From Alphaproteobacteria bacterium (GTDB taxonomy: Bacteria > Pseudomonadota > Alphaproteobacteria > UBA2966), in contig JAGWAU010000008.1 in the NCBI GenBank assembly GCA_021296255.1, positions 1-59,060 on the forward strand: a stretch of 59,060 nucleotides of DNA. Direction: 5' to 3'. This document shows positions 1 to 9,535 of this stretch, piece after piece (position 1 is the first letter of the stretch; every line of letters begins with the position of its first letter). Made by a program: the position numbers and the translations under genes. The notes under the pieces are model-generated. The model was given only the letters and a program-made list of their open reading frames with translations. It had not been told where the DNA came from and searched no databases.

Positions 1-518
1 GCCGTGTCGTTGGTGGTGAGCAGCTGCAGCACCTCTCCTTCGGCGATCACGGCGGACGCCGAGGCGAGGATGTCGAGCACCCGGAGCGAGCCGTCCTCGA
101 CCATGAGCTGGAAGGCCCGGCTGAACAGGAAATCCCCTACCAGGACGCTGGCCTGGTTGCCCCACACGGCGTTGGCGGTGGCGTTGCCGCGGCGCAGGTC
201 GCTCTCGTCGACCACGTCGTCGTGCAGGAGCGTCGCCGTGTGGATGAACTCGACGCAGGCCGCCAGCTTCACGTGGCGCAGGCCGGGGTAGCCGCACATG
301 CGGGTACAGGCGAGCGTGATCAGCGGGCGGAGGCGTTTGCCGCCGGCGGCGATGATGTGGCCGGCAAGCTCGGGGATCAACGGCACGCGGCTGTGCATGC
401 GCGCGAGGATGACCTTGTTGACCTCGGCGAGATCTTCGCCCACAAGGGTCTTCAGATTGTCGAAGGCCCGCCGCGACGGCGGATCAGGCTGTTGCGCCAG
501 AGAGACGACTGTGGCCAC
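1..518 (-). CDS. ispB: Polyprenyl diphosphate synthase, octaprenyl type (partial, C-terminus off window)
   Basis: Trans-isoprenyl diphosphate synthase that elongates farnesyl diphosphate with isopentenyl diphosphate to make the ubiquinone side chain. Seen in the sequence: 172 codons from a GTG start at 518. They include GGKRLRP (residues 59-65, substrate diphosphate binding) and the first aspartate-rich motif in LLHDDVVDESDLRRG (97-111). The second DDxxD motif lies beyond the window edge. There is no in-frame ATG upstream before the divergent gene, so GTG is preferred. It is transcribed divergently from the DUF2007 gene at 597, leaving about 80 bases for two promoters. The octaprenyl rather than another chain length is inferred from family resemblance. 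Confidence 0.9.
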   Translation of the reverse strand, partial: MATVVSLAQQPDPPSRRAFDNLKTLVGEDLAEVNKVILARMHSRVPLIPELAGHIIAAGGKRLRPLITLACTRMCGYPGLRHVKLAACVEFIHTATLLHDDVVDESDLRRGNATANAVWGNQASVLVGDFLFSRAFQLMVEDGSLRVLDILASASAVIAEGEVLQLLTTNDT

Positions 519-596
519 GACCGGCTCCGTGCTTGACCTTGTTCGAAAGCGCGGGCGAGCATAGTGACGCCCCTCCCCAACGGCAACCCGGCCCCC

Positions 597-824
597 ATGA
601 TCGAGCTGCTGCGAACCAACGACCCGGTGCTGATCTCGTGGCTGCGCGCCCTCCTGGCGGACGACGGGATCGAGGCCATCATTCTCGACTCCCACATGTC
701 CGTGATGGAAGGCAGCATCTCAGCCATCCCGCGCCGGGTCATGGTGCGCGACGAGCACGCCGCCCGCGCCCGCCGGCTGCTCGACGCCGCCGGCATAGAC
801 CATGACCGATCGAGCATCGTCTGA
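597..824 (+). CDS. DUF2007 small protein (putative signal-transducing protein family)
   Basis: A 75-residue protein starting MIELLRTNDPVLISWLRALL. This matches the DUF2007 family: a short alpha/beta domain that begins with a backbone 'relocation' motif and ends in a helix rich in Ala and Arg. Its molecular role is not established. I chose the ATG at 597 because the family begins at this Met; an upstream GTG at 564 would add 11 low-complexity residues. Its 3' end overlaps the next gene (start 802) by 23 bases, so the two are probably translated from one message. In many alphaproteobacteria this small gene sits between polyprenyl synthase and the methyltransferase, as here. Confidence 0.8.
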   Translation: MIELLRTNDPVLISWLRALLADDGIEAIILDSHMSVMEGSISAIPRRVMVRDEHAARARRLLDAAGIDHDRSSIV

Positions 825-1569
825 GCTCGCCGGCGGCGGGACCACGGAGGACGCGCTGCTCGGGGGGCAAATCCGCCTCCGCCAGCCGGCGGACGGCTAT
901 CGCGTGGCCGTCGATCCGGTCCTGCTCGCGTCGGCCGTTCCCGCGACGGCGGGCGAGACGGTCCTCGATGCCGGCGCTGGAACCGGCGCGGCGGCGCTGT
1001 GTCTCGCCCACCGGGTCGCCGCGTGCCGGGTAACGGGTCTCGAGATTCAGCCGGTCCTTGCGGCGCTGGCGGTCGAGAACGCCGTGCTGAACGGTTTGTC
1101 GGATGCCGTGGGGGTGCTCGAGGGCGACGTCTCGGCGCCGCCGCCCGGCATCGGGCCGGCCGGGTTCGATCACGTGATGACCAATCCGCCCTATCTCCGC
1201 GCGTCGGAGTCCCGGCTTCCGCCGTCGACGATGAAGGCCATCGCGACCGTCGAGCGAGATGTCGACCTCGCGTCCTGGCTGCGTATCTGTGCGGGCGTGG
1301 TCAGGCCGCGGGGAACCGTCACGGTCATTCACCGGGCCGATCGTCTGGACGAGATCGTGCCGGTCTTGAGCGAGTCGTGCGGGGAGCTGGTCGTGTTCCC
1401 CCTCTGGCCCAAGAGGGGCGAGGACGCCCGGCGCATGATCGTGCGCGGCACGGTGGATTCCGAGACACCGCTTCGGATCGCTGCCGGCCTCGTGCTCCAT
1501 GAACGCCACGGCGCGTTTACGCGCGAAGCGGACGCCATCCTCCGCCACGGCGCTCCGCTGGAGCCCTAG
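802..1569 (+). CDS. TrmN6-like tRNA1(Val) adenine-N6 methyltransferase
   Basis: A 255-residue class I SAM-dependent methyltransferase. Motif I (VLDAGAGTG, residues 54-62) binds SAM. Motif IV is NPPY (128-131), the signature of enzymes that methylate exocyclic amino groups on nucleic-acid bases or protein glutamine. The N-terminal segment with LLGGQIRLRQPADGYR resembles the YfiC/TrmN6 group, which methylates N6 of A37 in tRNA1(Val). The gene overlaps the DUF2007 gene upstream and is followed by the S49 peptidase after about 90 bases. Function on that particular tRNA is inferred; the methyltransferase assignment is firm. Confidence 0.82.
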   Translation: MTDRASSELAGGGTTEDALLGGQIRLRQPADGYRVAVDPVLLASAVPATAGETVLDAGAGTGAAALCLAHRVAACRVTGLEIQPVLAALAVENAVLNGLSDAVGVLEGDVSAPPPGIGPAGFDHVMTNPPYLRASESRLPPSTMKAIATVERDVDLASWLRICAGVVRPRGTVTVIHRADRLDEIVPVLSESCGELVVFPLWPKRGEDARRMIVRGTVDSETPLRIAAGLVLHERHGAFTREADAILRHGAPLEP

Positions 1570-1656
1570 TTCGAAAACGCGGTCGGTGCGGGAAAGGTGC
1601 CGCGAGGCCCCGCGCGGATTTCCATCGCGCCGATATCGCACTACATTTGGACCGCA

Positions 1657-2547
1657 ATGACCGACACCCCGTTCGCATCGATGCCCAAGCGATTGATCGG
1701 CCGCGCCATGCGGCGCGCGCCCGTGGTCGCCGTGCTGCGCCTTTCGGGCGTGATCTCCGCGCCGTCGCGCATTCATTCCGGCCTCAATCTCGGCGCGCTC
1801 GCCCCGCACATCGAGGCTGCGTTCCGCCAGCGGCGCCTGCGGGCCGTGGCCCTGGTGGTCAATTCGCCCGGCGGCGCGGCGGCCCAATCCAGCCTCATCG
1901 CCCGGCGGATACGGTCCCTCGCCGCGGAGAAGGAGGTTCCCGTCTTCGCCTTCGTCGAAGACGTCGCCGCATCGGGCGGCTACTGGCTCGCGTGCGCCGC
2001 CGACGAGATCTATGCCGACGAAAGCTCGATCGTGGGGTCGATCGGCGTGATCGCCTCCGGCTTCGGGTTCGTCGAGATGATGGCGAAGCTCGGCGTCGAA
2101 CGGCGGCTGCACGCCCAGGGCGACAAGAAGACGCTGCTCGATCCCTTCATCCCGGAGACTCCGGCGGACGTGCGGCGCCTGACCGCGCTGCAGAAAGACA
2201 TCTTCGAGTCCTTCAAGGACGTCGTGCGCGAACGCCGCGGCGGCAAGCTCACGCTCGGCGAACGCCAGGCCTTCTCGGGCGAGATCTGGACCGGGCGCAA
2301 GGCCCTCGAGCACGGACTGATCGACGGGATCGGCGATCTGCGCACGGTGATGCGCGAGCGTTATGGCGAGGACGTCCGTTTCAAGGTGCTGGGCCGGGAG
2401 CCGGGCCTGTTGAGCCGCGTCCTGCGCCGGCGTTTCGGCGGCACCGCCGTCGCGGCGCGCGGGTCGCCCCCGGTGCCCGGGAACTGGGCCGACCAGCTCA
2501 TCTCGGCGCTGGAGGCACGGGCGCTCTGGTCCCGCTTCGGTTTGTGA
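1657..2547 (+). CDS. S49 family serine peptidase (SppA/SohB-like)
   Basis: A 296-residue single-domain protease of the signal-peptide-peptidase A family. Visible elements are the oxyanion-loop motif NSPGG (69-73), the nucleophile in AASGGYW (Ser106), SIVGSIGVI (124-132) and GDKK (155-158), which supplies the general-base Lys of the Ser/Lys dyad. No transmembrane helix or signal peptide is evident at the N-terminus, so it may be cytosolic or peripheral. Start: the ATG at 1657 is preferred over a GTG-like codon at 1597 because the preceding residues look non-coding. It is followed by a paired-hairpin repeat and then a small membrane-protein gene. Confidence 0.85.
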   Translation: MTDTPFASMPKRLIGRAMRRAPVVAVLRLSGVISAPSRIHSGLNLGALAPHIEAAFRQRRLRAVALVVNSPGGAAAQSSLIARRIRSLAAEKEVPVFAFVEDVAASGGYWLACAADEIYADESSIVGSIGVIASGFGFVEMMAKLGVERRLHAQGDKKTLLDPFIPETPADVRRLTALQKDIFESFKDVVRERRGGKLTLGERQAFSGEIWTGRKALEHGLIDGIGDLRTVMRERYGEDVRFKVLGREPGLLSRVLRRRFGGTAVAARGSPPVPGNWADQLISALEARALWSRFGL

Positions 2548-2550
2548 TGT

Positions 2551-2649
2551 CCACCCCCTCCAGACCTCCCCTCGGTCAGAGGGGAAGAGGGCAAGGTCGA
2601 TCCGTAAGGATTCCCTTTCCTTGGCAAGGAGAGGGACGGGGTGAGGGTG
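2551..2649. repeat. REP-like intergenic element of two GC-rich hairpins
   Basis: Directly after the S49 peptidase stop there are two stem-loops. The first is CCTCCCCTC / GAGGGGAAGAGG (2565-2590). The second is CCCTTTCCTT-GGC-AAGGAGAGGG (2613-2635), nearly perfect. The outer flanks CCACCCCCTCC and GGGGTGAGGGTGG are also roughly inverted, so the whole element reads as a palindrome of hairpins. Related stem-loops occur at 9311-9360 and 11671-11712, all between genes. It may act as a transcription terminator or mRNA stabiliser. Confidence 0.6.
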
Positions 2650-2676
2650 GAAGGCGATACTTGTAACGGAAATCCC

Positions 2677-2910
2677 ATGTTCGGCATAAGCCTCTCCAAA
2701 ATCCTTCTCACCGCGGCCGTGGTCTTCGCCGTCTGGTACGGCTTCAAGTACCTGGGACGCCTCGCCAGACCGTCCTCGCGGTCCGGCGACGACGGCGGAT
2801 CCGCTGCCGCCGATACGGTCGAGGACCTGCGGAAGTGCGAGGTTTGCGGCGCCTTCGTGGCGCCCGGCGTGGCCCCGACCTGCGGCCGTGGCGACTGCCT
2901 TCACCGGTGA
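2677..2910 (+). CDS. Small PP0621-family membrane protein with four cysteines
   Basis: A 77-residue protein with one hydrophobic segment (about residues 5-22) followed by a basic stretch, giving an N-in membrane anchor. The soluble tail carries C54xxC57 and C69x4C74, spaced like a zinc ribbon, with the sequence RKCEVCGAFV. This resembles the small 'PP0621 family' proteins, whose role is unknown. The start was set at ATG 2677 because the hydrophobic segment begins there; an upstream GTG at 2641 lies in the hairpin repeat. It is the last gene before glyQ, about 110 bases away. Confidence 0.7.
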   Translation: MFGISLSKILLTAAVVFAVWYGFKYLGRLARPSSRSGDDGGSAAADTVEDLRKCEVCGAFVAPGVAPTCGRGDCLHR

Positions 2911-3021
2911 CGCCGGCGGTCGAGAGCTTCCTTGACCATGGCGGGGTCCACGGCTACCTTCCGCCGCGAGCCGGCACCCCCTGCTAAAGACCTGAATTCA
3001 CGTCGATGAGGAAACCGTTCG

Positions 3022-3912
3022 ATGGCGGCTTCCAGCCCCCCCGCGCATTCCTTTCAGAACCTGATTCTCGAACTTCAGAGGTTCTGGGCGGACCAGGGGT
3101 GCGTGATCCTTCAGCCCTACGACATGGAGGTGGGCGCCGGCACGTTCCATCCCGCTACGACGTTGCGTTCCCTGGGGCCGGAGCCCTGGAAGGCGGCGTA
3201 CGTGCAGCCCTCGCGGCGCCCCGCGGATGGCCGCTACGGTGAGAATCCGAACCGGGTGCAGCGCTTCTACCAGTATCAGGTAATCCTCAAGCCATCGCCC
3301 GACGACATCCTGGACGTCTATCTGACGAGTCTTGCCCACATCGGCATCGACGCCGCCGGCCACGACATCCGCTTCGTCGAAGACGACTGGGAGAGCCCGA
3401 CCCTGGGCGCCTGGGGGCTCGGCTGGGAGGTCTGGTGCGACGGCATGGAGATCTCGCAGTTCACCTACTTTCAGCAGGTGGGTGGGTTCGACTGCGAGCC
3501 CGTCTCGGGCGAGATCACCTACGGGCTCGAGCGTCTGGCCATGTACATCCAGGGCATCGACAACATCTTCGATCTCGACTGGAACGGCGTCGAGGGCGAG
3601 GGGTGCTTTACGTACGGAGACGTCTACCGGCGCAGCGAGCGCGAGTTCTCCGCTTACAATTTCGAGCGCGCCGATACCGATATTCTGCTCCGGCAGTTCG
3701 TCGACGCCGAGGCCGCCTGCGGACAGCTCGTGGAGGCCGGGCTGGCGCTGCCGGCATATGATCAGTGCATGAAGGCCTCGCATCTGTTCAATCTCCTGGA
3801 TGCGCGCGGCGTCGTCAGCGTCACCGAGCGGGCCGCCTATATCGCCCGCGTGCGGGCGCTCGCCCGGGCGAGCTGCGAGCAATGGCTCGGCCGGGCGGCG
3901 GGGGAAGCCTGA
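3022..3912 (+). CDS. glyQ: Glycyl-tRNA synthetase alpha subunit
   Basis: Catalytic subunit of the bacterial alpha2-beta2 glycyl-tRNA synthetase, which activates glycine with ATP and charges tRNA-Gly in the cytoplasm. The 296-residue product shows the very conserved opening [18 protein letters not shown] and the stretches [26 protein letters not shown] and [16 protein letters not shown]. These are characteristic of GlyQ and cover the class II aminoacylation core. Full length for the family. A GAGGAAA Shine-Dalgarno lies about 8 bases before the ATG. The beta subunit starts 3 bases after the stop, so the two are co-translated. Confidence 0.98.
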   Translation: MAASSPPAHSFQNLILELQRFWADQGCVILQPYDMEVGAGTFHPATTLRSLGPEPWKAAYVQPSRRPADGRYGENPNRVQRFYQYQVILKPSPDDILDVYLTSLAHIGIDAAGHDIRFVEDDWESPTLGAWGLGWEVWCDGMEISQFTYFQQVGGFDCEPVSGEITYGLERLAMYIQGIDNIFDLDWNGVEGEGCFTYGDVYRRSEREFSAYNFERADTDILLRQFVDAEAACGQLVEAGLALPAYDQCMKASHLFNLLDARGVVSVTERAAYIARVRALARASCEQWLGRAAGEA

Positions 3913-3915
3913 ACC

Positions 3916-5991
3916 GTGCCGGAACTGCTGCTCGAGCTCCTGTCCGAAGAGATCCCGGCCCGCATGCAGGCGCGGGCCTCTGCGGATCTCAAGAAACTGG
4001 TCGAAGAGGCCCTCGACGAGGCGAACCTCCCGTTCGGGTCCATCGACGCCTACGTCACGCCGCGCCGGTTGACGCTGGTCGCCGACGGCCTGCCCGCGCG
4101 GCAGCCGGATATTCGCGAGGAACGTAAGGGGCCTCGCGCCGATGCGTCGGAAAAGGCGATCACCGGGTTCCTGAACTCCGTAGGCCTCGGCCGCGATCAG
4201 ATCGAGGAACGGGAGACCGGCAATGGCGCCGTCCTGTTCGCCGTGATCGAGCGCCCCGGACGGGACACCGCCGAAGCGCTTGCCGACATCCTGCCCGATT
4301 CGCTGAGGAGGCTGCCGTGGCCCAAATCCATGCGCTGGGGCAGCCGGGCTCTGCGCTGGGTCAGGCCGTTGCATGGAATCTTGTGCCTGTTCGATGGTGC
4401 CGTCGTCGGATTTGCGTTGGAAGACATCGTTTCCGGGGATACGACCGTCGGGCATCGGTTCCTCTCGCCGCAGCCCTTCTTCGTCGCGGGCTTCGCCGAC
4501 TACGCGGACAAGCTGAGGCGGGCGCACGTCGTCCTCGACCCCGCGGAGCGGCGCCGGATGATCGCCGGGGGCGCCGAGAAGCTCGCCGCGGCCGAAGGCC
4601 TGAAGATCACGTCCGATGACGCGCTGCTCGACGAAGTGACGGGACTGGTCGAGTGGCCGGTGCCGCTGATCGGGCGGATCGACGCGGAATTCATGGACCT
4701 GCCGTCCGAGGTGTTGACCGCGACGATGCGCGTGAACCAGAAATATTTCGCGCTGGAAGATGCCGGCGGAGCGATCGCGCCCCGCTTCGTCGTCATCGCC
4801 AATACCGAGGCGGTCGACGGTGGCGGGGCCATCGTGGAGGGCAACGAGCGGGTGCTGCGGGCGCGCCTCTCGGACGCGAAGTTCTTCTGGGACCAGGATC
4901 GCGGACGGACGCTGGCGAGCCGGGCGCCGGAGCTCGCCAAGATCATCTTCCATGCCAGGCTCGGCACGCTCGACGAGAAGGCCGATCGCATGCAGGCGCT
5001 CGCCACCTCGATCTCCAGGCACGTTCCCGGTGCCGACATGGACCGGGTACGCTCCGCGTCGCGGCTGGCCAAGGCCGATCTCGTCACCGGCATGGTCGGG
5101 GAGTTTCCCGAGCTGCAAGGCCTGATGGGACGGCACTATGCCCTTAACGACGGCGAGAACGCCGAGGTCGCGGACGCCGTCGCCGAGCACTACGCGCCGC
5201 GGGGGCCGCGGGACCGCTGCCCGACGGCGCCGGTCAGCGTCGCCGTGGCCCTCGCCGACAAGATCGACACCCTGGTGGGTTTCTACGCCATCGGCGAGAA
5301 GCCGACCGGCTCCAAGGATCCGTTCGCGCTGCGGCGCGCGGCCTTGGGCGTCATCCGCCTGATCCTGCAAAACTCGTTGAGCCTCAAGCTCCGCGGCGTA
5401 TTCATGAACGCTTACGAACTGTATGCGGAGTCGGCGGTCGCGGGTTCGCGCGCCGACGAGGTCGCGCGCGAGCTCATGGAATTCATCGCCGACCGTCTCA
5501 AGGTGCATCTGCGCGACCGGGGGATCCGTCACGACCGGATCACGGCCGTCTTCTCGTTGACGGGCGAGGATGACCTGTTGCGGTTCATGGCGCGAGTCGG
5601 CGCTCTCGACGAGTTCCTGGCTGGCGAGGACGGCGAGAACCTGCTGACGGCCTATCGGCGCGCCGCCAACATCGTGCGCATCGAGGAGAAGAACGACGGC
5701 GCGGCCTATCAGGGGCGGGCCGACGACGCATTGCTGCGCGAGCGGCAGGAACGAGAGCTGTTCGACGCCCTGGCGGCCTCGGAGAAGGAGATCGCGGAGC
5801 GCCTGGCGGCGGAGCAGTACGTCGATGCGATGTCGGCGCTCAGCCGGCTGCGACGCCCGGTGGACGCGTTCTTCGACGACGTCACCGTGAATTGCGGCGA
5901 GCCGGACCTTCGCCGCAATCGCTTGTTCCTGCTCTCCCAGATCGGCTCGGCTTTGGAGAGCGTCGCCGATTTTTCCAAGATCGAGGGATAA
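3916..5991 (+). CDS. glyS: Glycyl-tRNA synthetase beta subunit
   Basis: A 691-residue beta subunit of the tetrameric glycyl-tRNA synthetase, responsible for tRNA recognition. It starts with GTG ([18 protein letters not shown], the typical GlyS N-terminus). It contains [23 protein letters not shown] and [22 protein letters not shown], all strongly conserved. The C-terminal region is the DALR-type anticodon-binding helical bundle with a conserved [11 protein letters not shown]. The gene is 3 bases downstream of glyQ and only 7 bases before ppdK, so the three genes form an operon. A long open frame on the opposite strand is only a shadow of this gene. Confidence 0.98.
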   Translation: MPELLLELLSEEIPARMQARASADLKKLVEEALDEANLPFGSIDAYVTPRRLTLVADGLPARQPDIREERKGPRADASEKAITGFLNSVGLGRDQIEERETGNGAVLFAVIERPGRDTAEALADILPDSLRRLPWPKSMRWGSRALRWVRPLHGILCLFDGAVVGFALEDIVSGDTTVGHRFLSPQPFFVAGFADYADKLRRAHVVLDPAERRRMIAGGAEKLAAAEGLKITSDDALLDEVTGLVEWPVPLIGRIDAEFMDLPSEVLTATMRVNQKYFALEDAGGAIAPRFVVIANTEAVDGGGAIVEGNERVLRARLSDAKFFWDQDRGRTLASRAPELAKIIFHARLGTLDEKADRMQALATSISRHVPGADMDRVRSASRLAKADLVTGMVGEFPELQGLMGRHYALNDGENAEVADAVAEHYAPRGPRDRCPTAPVSVAVALADKIDTLVGFYAIGEKPTGSKDPFALRRAALGVIRLILQNSLSLKLRGVFMNAYELYAESAVAGSRADEVARELMEFIADRLKVHLRDRGIRHDRITAVFSLTGEDDLLRFMARVGALDEFLAGEDGENLLTAYRRAANIVRIEEKNDGAAYQGRADDALLRERQERELFDALAASEKEIAERLAAEQYVDAMSALSRLRRPVDAFFDDVTVNCGEPDLRRNRLFLLSQIGSALESVADFSKIEG

Positions 5992-5998
5992 ACGCGGC

Positions 5999-8662
5999 AT
6001 GGCGAATTGGGTCTACACATTCGGCGGCGGAAAGGCGGAGGGCCGCGCCGGCCTGCGTGATCTGCTGGGCGGCAAGGGGGCGAACCTCGCGGAGATGGCG
6101 AGTCTGGGGCTGCCCGTTCCGCCGGGCTTCACGATCACGACGGAGGTGTGCGCCACCTACTATGAGAACGACCGGCAATACCCCGAGGCGCTCGCCGCCG
6201 AGGTCGAAGACGGCATGCGTCACATCGAGTCGGTCGTGGGGTCCCGGTTCGGAGATCCCGAAGACCCGTTGCTCGTTTCCGTGCGCTCCGGCGGCCGTGC
6301 CTCCATGCCCGGCATGATGGATACCGTGCTCAACCTCGGACTGAACGACGAGACCGTCGACGGCATGGCGCGGAAGAGCGGTGACGAGCGCTTCGCCTTG
6401 GACTCCTACCGCCGGTTCATTCAGATGTACTCCGACGTCGTGCTGGGCGTCGACCACGGGGACTTCGAGGACCTGTTGGACGCCCACAAGGATCGCAAGG
6501 GATATCTGCTCGATATCGACCTTGATGCGGACGACTGGCGTCAGGTCGTCCACGCCTTCAAGGCGAAGGTCGAGGAACGTCTCGGGTCGCCCTTCCCGCA
6601 GGACGTCCAGGAACAGCTCTGGGGCGCGGTCGGGGCGGTGTTCGGGTCGTGGATGAACCGCCGCGCCATCACCTACCGCCGTCTGCACCGCATTCCCGAC
6701 GACTGGGGCACGGCCGTGAACGTGCAGGCCATGGTCTTCGGCAACATGGGGGACGACTGCGCCACCGGCGTGGCGTTCACCCGCGATCCTTCGACCGGCG
6801 CAAGGCGCTCCTACGGCGAATACCTGGTGAACGCGCAGGGTGAGGACGTCGTCGCGGGCATCCGGACGCCCCAGCACCTGACGATCGCGGCCCGCGAGGC
6901 CGACGGGTCCAAGTTGCCGGCCATGGAAGAGACCATGCCCGAGGTCTTCGAGCAGCTCACGGAGGTATTCCGGAAACTGGAGACCCACTACCGCGACATG
7001 CAGGACATCGAATTTACGGTGCAGCGCAACAAGCTCTGGATGCTGCAGACCCGGTCCGGCAAGCGGACAGCGCGGGCTGCCCTCAAGATCGCCGTCGACA
7101 TGGCGGAGGAGGGCCTGATCACGCCCCCCGAAGCGCTGGCGCGGATCGACGCCGCGTCGCTTGACCAGTTGCTGCATCCGACTCTGGATCCCGATGCCGA
7201 GCGGGACGTGCTCACCAAGGGTCTCCCGGCTTCGCCGGGCGCGGCGTCGGGTGCCGTCGTGTTCTCGTCCGACGACGCCGAGCATCTGGCGGCGGAGGGA
7301 GACAAAGTCATCCTCGTGCGCATGGAGACCAGCCCCGAGGACATCCACGGCATGCACGCCGCGCAGGGCATTCTGACGAGCCGGGGCGGCATGACCAGCC
7401 ACGCCGCGGTCGTGGCCCGTGGTATGGGCCGGCCCTGCGTGTCGGGTGCCGGCGCGCTCCATATCGACGACGCCGGACAGTGCCTGACCGTCGGCGGCCG
7501 GACGGTCTCCAAGGGCGATATTATGACCATCGACGGGTCGACCGGCGAGGTCATGGTCGGCGAGGTCAAGATGATGCAGCCCGAACTGTCGGGGGACTTC
7601 GCCAAGGTGATGGCCTGGGCCGACGAGGCCCGGCGTCTCGAGGTCAGAACCAATGCGGAGACGCCGACCGACGCGCGGACGGCGCGTGATTTCGGCGCCG
7701 AAGGCATCGGACTCTGCCGGACCGAGCATATGTTCTTCGATGCCGACCGGATCGTCGCGGTCCGCGAGATGATCGTCGCCAACGATGAGGAGGGACGGCG
7801 GGCGGCCCTCGACAAGATCCTGCCCATGCAGCGGGACGATTTCGCCGAGATCTTCCGAATCATGGCCGGACTACCGGTCACGGTACGCCTGTTGGATCCC
7901 CCGCTGCACGAATTTCTGCCGCACACGGACGGGGAGATCGGCGACGTGGCGGCGGCAGCCGGCATGGACCCGGCCGTGCTGCGCCTCCGCGTCAATCAAC
8001 TGCGGGAATCCAACCCCATGCTCGGTCACCGGGGATGCCGCCTGGGCATCACCTACCCCGAGATCTACGAGATGCAGGCGCGGGCGATCTTCGAGGCCGC
8101 GCTCGACGTGGGCGCCGAGCTCGGCGCGACCGTCGAGCCCGAGGTCATGCTGCCGCTGATCGCGACGCGCAAGGAGTTCGACATGCTGCGCGCCAAGGTC
8201 GACCGCGTGGCGGACCAACTGACGGTGGAGCGGGGCGAGCGTCCGGCCTACCTCGTCGGCACGATGATCGAGCTGCCGCGCGCGGCATTGCGGGCCGGCG
8301 AGATCGCGGAGGGAGCCGAATTTTTCAGTTTCGGCACCAACGACCTGACTCAGACGACCTTCGGGATCAGCCGCGACGACGCGGCCGCGTTCCTCGACGA
8401 CTATATCCGGCACGAGATCTTCGTCGGCGATCCCTTCGTCAGCCTGGATGTCGACGGCGTGGGCGAACTGGTCGAGATCGCCGCCGAACGGGGCCGCGGG
8501 TCGCGGTCCGATCTCAAGCTCGGAATCTGCGGCGAGCACGGCGGCGACCCGGCCTCGGTCGCGTTCTGCCATCGCATCGGCCTGGACTACGTATCGTGCT
8601 CCCCCTATCGGGTGCCCATCGCCCGCCTCGCCGCCGCCCAGGCCGCGTTGGGGGACGACTGA
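5999..8662 (+). CDS. ppdK: Pyruvate, phosphate dikinase
   Basis: An 887-residue enzyme that interconverts pyruvate, ATP and phosphate with phosphoenolpyruvate, AMP and pyrophosphate. The domains run in order: ATP-grasp nucleotide-binding domain (SVRSGGRASMPGMMDTVLN), the swivelling phosphohistidine domain with GGMTSHAAVVARGMG (catalytic His468), and the C-terminal PEP-binding TIM barrel with the active-site cysteine in LGICGEHGG (about Cys844). VFGNMGDDCATGVAFTRDPSTG-type residues are present with small substitutions (Cys-Ala where Ser-Gly is common). It follows glyS by 7 bases. This linkage recurs in alphaproteobacteria. Confidence 0.97.
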   Translation: MANWVYTFGGGKAEGRAGLRDLLGGKGANLAEMASLGLPVPPGFTITTEVCATYYENDRQYPEALAAEVEDGMRHIESVVGSRFGDPEDPLLVSVRSGGRASMPGMMDTVLNLGLNDETVDGMARKSGDERFALDSYRRFIQMYSDVVLGVDHGDFEDLLDAHKDRKGYLLDIDLDADDWRQVVHAFKAKVEERLGSPFPQDVQEQLWGAVGAVFGSWMNRRAITYRRLHRIPDDWGTAVNVQAMVFGNMGDDCATGVAFTRDPSTGARRSYGEYLVNAQGEDVVAGIRTPQHLTIAAREADGSKLPAMEETMPEVFEQLTEVFRKLETHYRDMQDIEFTVQRNKLWMLQTRSGKRTARAALKIAVDMAEEGLITPPEALARIDAASLDQLLHPTLDPDAERDVLTKGLPASPGAASGAVVFSSDDAEHLAAEGDKVILVRMETSPEDIHGMHAAQGILTSRGGMTSHAAVVARGMGRPCVSGAGALHIDDAGQCLTVGGRTVSKGDIMTIDGSTGEVMVGEVKMMQPELSGDFAKVMAWADEARRLEVRTNAETPTDARTARDFGAEGIGLCRTEHMFFDADRIVAVREMIVANDEEGRRAALDKILPMQRDDFAEIFRIMAGLPVTVRLLDPPLHEFLPHTDGEIGDVAAAAGMDPAVLRLRVNQLRESNPMLGHRGCRLGITYPEIYEMQARAIFEAALDVGAELGATVEPEVMLPLIATRKEFDMLRAKVDRVADQLTVERGERPAYLVGTMIELPRAALRAGEIAEGAEFFSFGTNDLTQTTFGISRDDAAAFLDDYIRHEIFVGDPFVSLDVDGVGELVEIAAERGRGSRSDLKLGICGEHGGDPASVAFCHRIGLDYVSCSPYRVPIARLAAAQAALGDD

Positions 8663-8691
8663 CGATAACGCTGCGGTTGTGAGCGGTCGTG

Positions 8692-9288
8692 ATGACACGG
8701 AGCAAACTCGACCGGCTGTTGGTCCAGATCCGGGCCTGCCGGATCTGCGAAGAGCATCTGCCGCTCGGTCCCAGCCCGGCGCTCAGGGCTCGGCGGTCGG
8801 CGCGCGTGCTCATCGTGGGCCAGGCACCGGGAACCAAGGTTCACGAGAGCGGCATACCCTGGAACGATCGCTCGGGTGATCGTCTTCGCGACTGGCTCGC
8901 CATCGATCGCGAGACCTTCTACGACGAGCGCCGGATCGCCATCGTGCCGATGGGTTTCTGCTATCCCGGGCGGGACGAGAACGGGGGCGACAGGCCGCCC
9001 CGTCCCGAGTGCGCGCCGGAATGGCACCCGAAGATTCTGCCCGTCCTCGACCGGGTGGAGTTGACCCTGCTGGTCGGCAGCTACGCCCAGGCGCATTACC
9101 TCGGCCGGCGCCGCGGCCGCACCGTGACCGCAACCGTCGGGCGCTGGCGGGAGTTCCTTCCCGAATACCTCCCGACGCCCCACCCGAGCTGGCGAACGAC
9201 GGCCTGGGTGCGCAGGAATCCCTGGTTCGAGGCCGACCTCCTGCCGGAGCTCCGCGGCCGCGTCGCCGCCGCCCTGGCCTCGCGGTAG
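8692..9288 (+). CDS. Uracil-DNA glycosylase superfamily protein
   Basis: A 198-residue protein of the UDG-like superfamily (COG1573 group), which removes uracil or related bases from DNA. Visible motifs are CRIC (16-19), a possible half of an iron-sulfur site, VGQAPG (42-47) for water activation, and the C-terminal motif-2-like PTPHPSWR that wedges the minor groove. The segment SGIPWNDRSGDRLRDWL is typical of this subgroup. Whether it keeps four cysteine ligands or true uracil activity is not clear. Start: ATG at 8692, directly after a GTG; the gene lies 29 bases behind ppdK. Confidence 0.82.
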   Translation: MTRSKLDRLLVQIRACRICEEHLPLGPSPALRARRSARVLIVGQAPGTKVHESGIPWNDRSGDRLRDWLAIDRETFYDERRIAIVPMGFCYPGRDENGGDRPPRPECAPEWHPKILPVLDRVELTLLVGSYAQAHYLGRRRGRTVTATVGRWREFLPEYLPTPHPSWRTTAWVRRNPWFEADLLPELRGRVAAALASR

Positions 9289-9310
9289 ACGCATTCCTTG
9301 ACGTCTTTAC

Positions 9311-9360
9311 CCCTTGTCCGGGCTTGTTCCCTCGCCAACAGGGGGAGGGTTCGGGCCTTC
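9311..9360. repeat. REP-like GC-rich stem-loop in the 9289-9535 spacer
   Basis: The core CCCTCGCC-AACA-GGGGGAGGG (9329-9349) forms a stable hairpin. Its flanks resemble the elements at 2551 and 11671. The rest of the 247-base spacer before the first EamA gene shows no gene. It could terminate transcription from the glyQ-ppdK-UDG unit. Confidence 0.5.
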
Positions 9361-9535
9361 GCCGCGCCGAAGAGGCTCCCGCCTCGGCGCAGCCTCCGAC
9401 GCCGCCGGCCCGTTCCCGGAGGCCGGTGGGGCGTGTCGTGTGTTCGCGTTCGTATTGGATCCCACGCCCGTCGACCTCTCCCGTTGAATCCAGATCCGGA
9501 GAGATTGCCCCTCCGCAACTCCCAACTCACGACCG

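Noticed and set aside
739..2904. 721-residue open frame antisense to the methyltransferase and S49 genes
   Set aside because: Composition is Arg/Gly/Ala-rich with no motif, typical of a third-position GC shadow; the plus-strand genes are clear.
2998..6000. 1000-residue open frame antisense to glyQ-glyS
   Set aside because: It is the shadow of the glyQ/glyS genes in high-GC DNA; it shows no domain, while the opposite strand encodes two unmistakable proteins.
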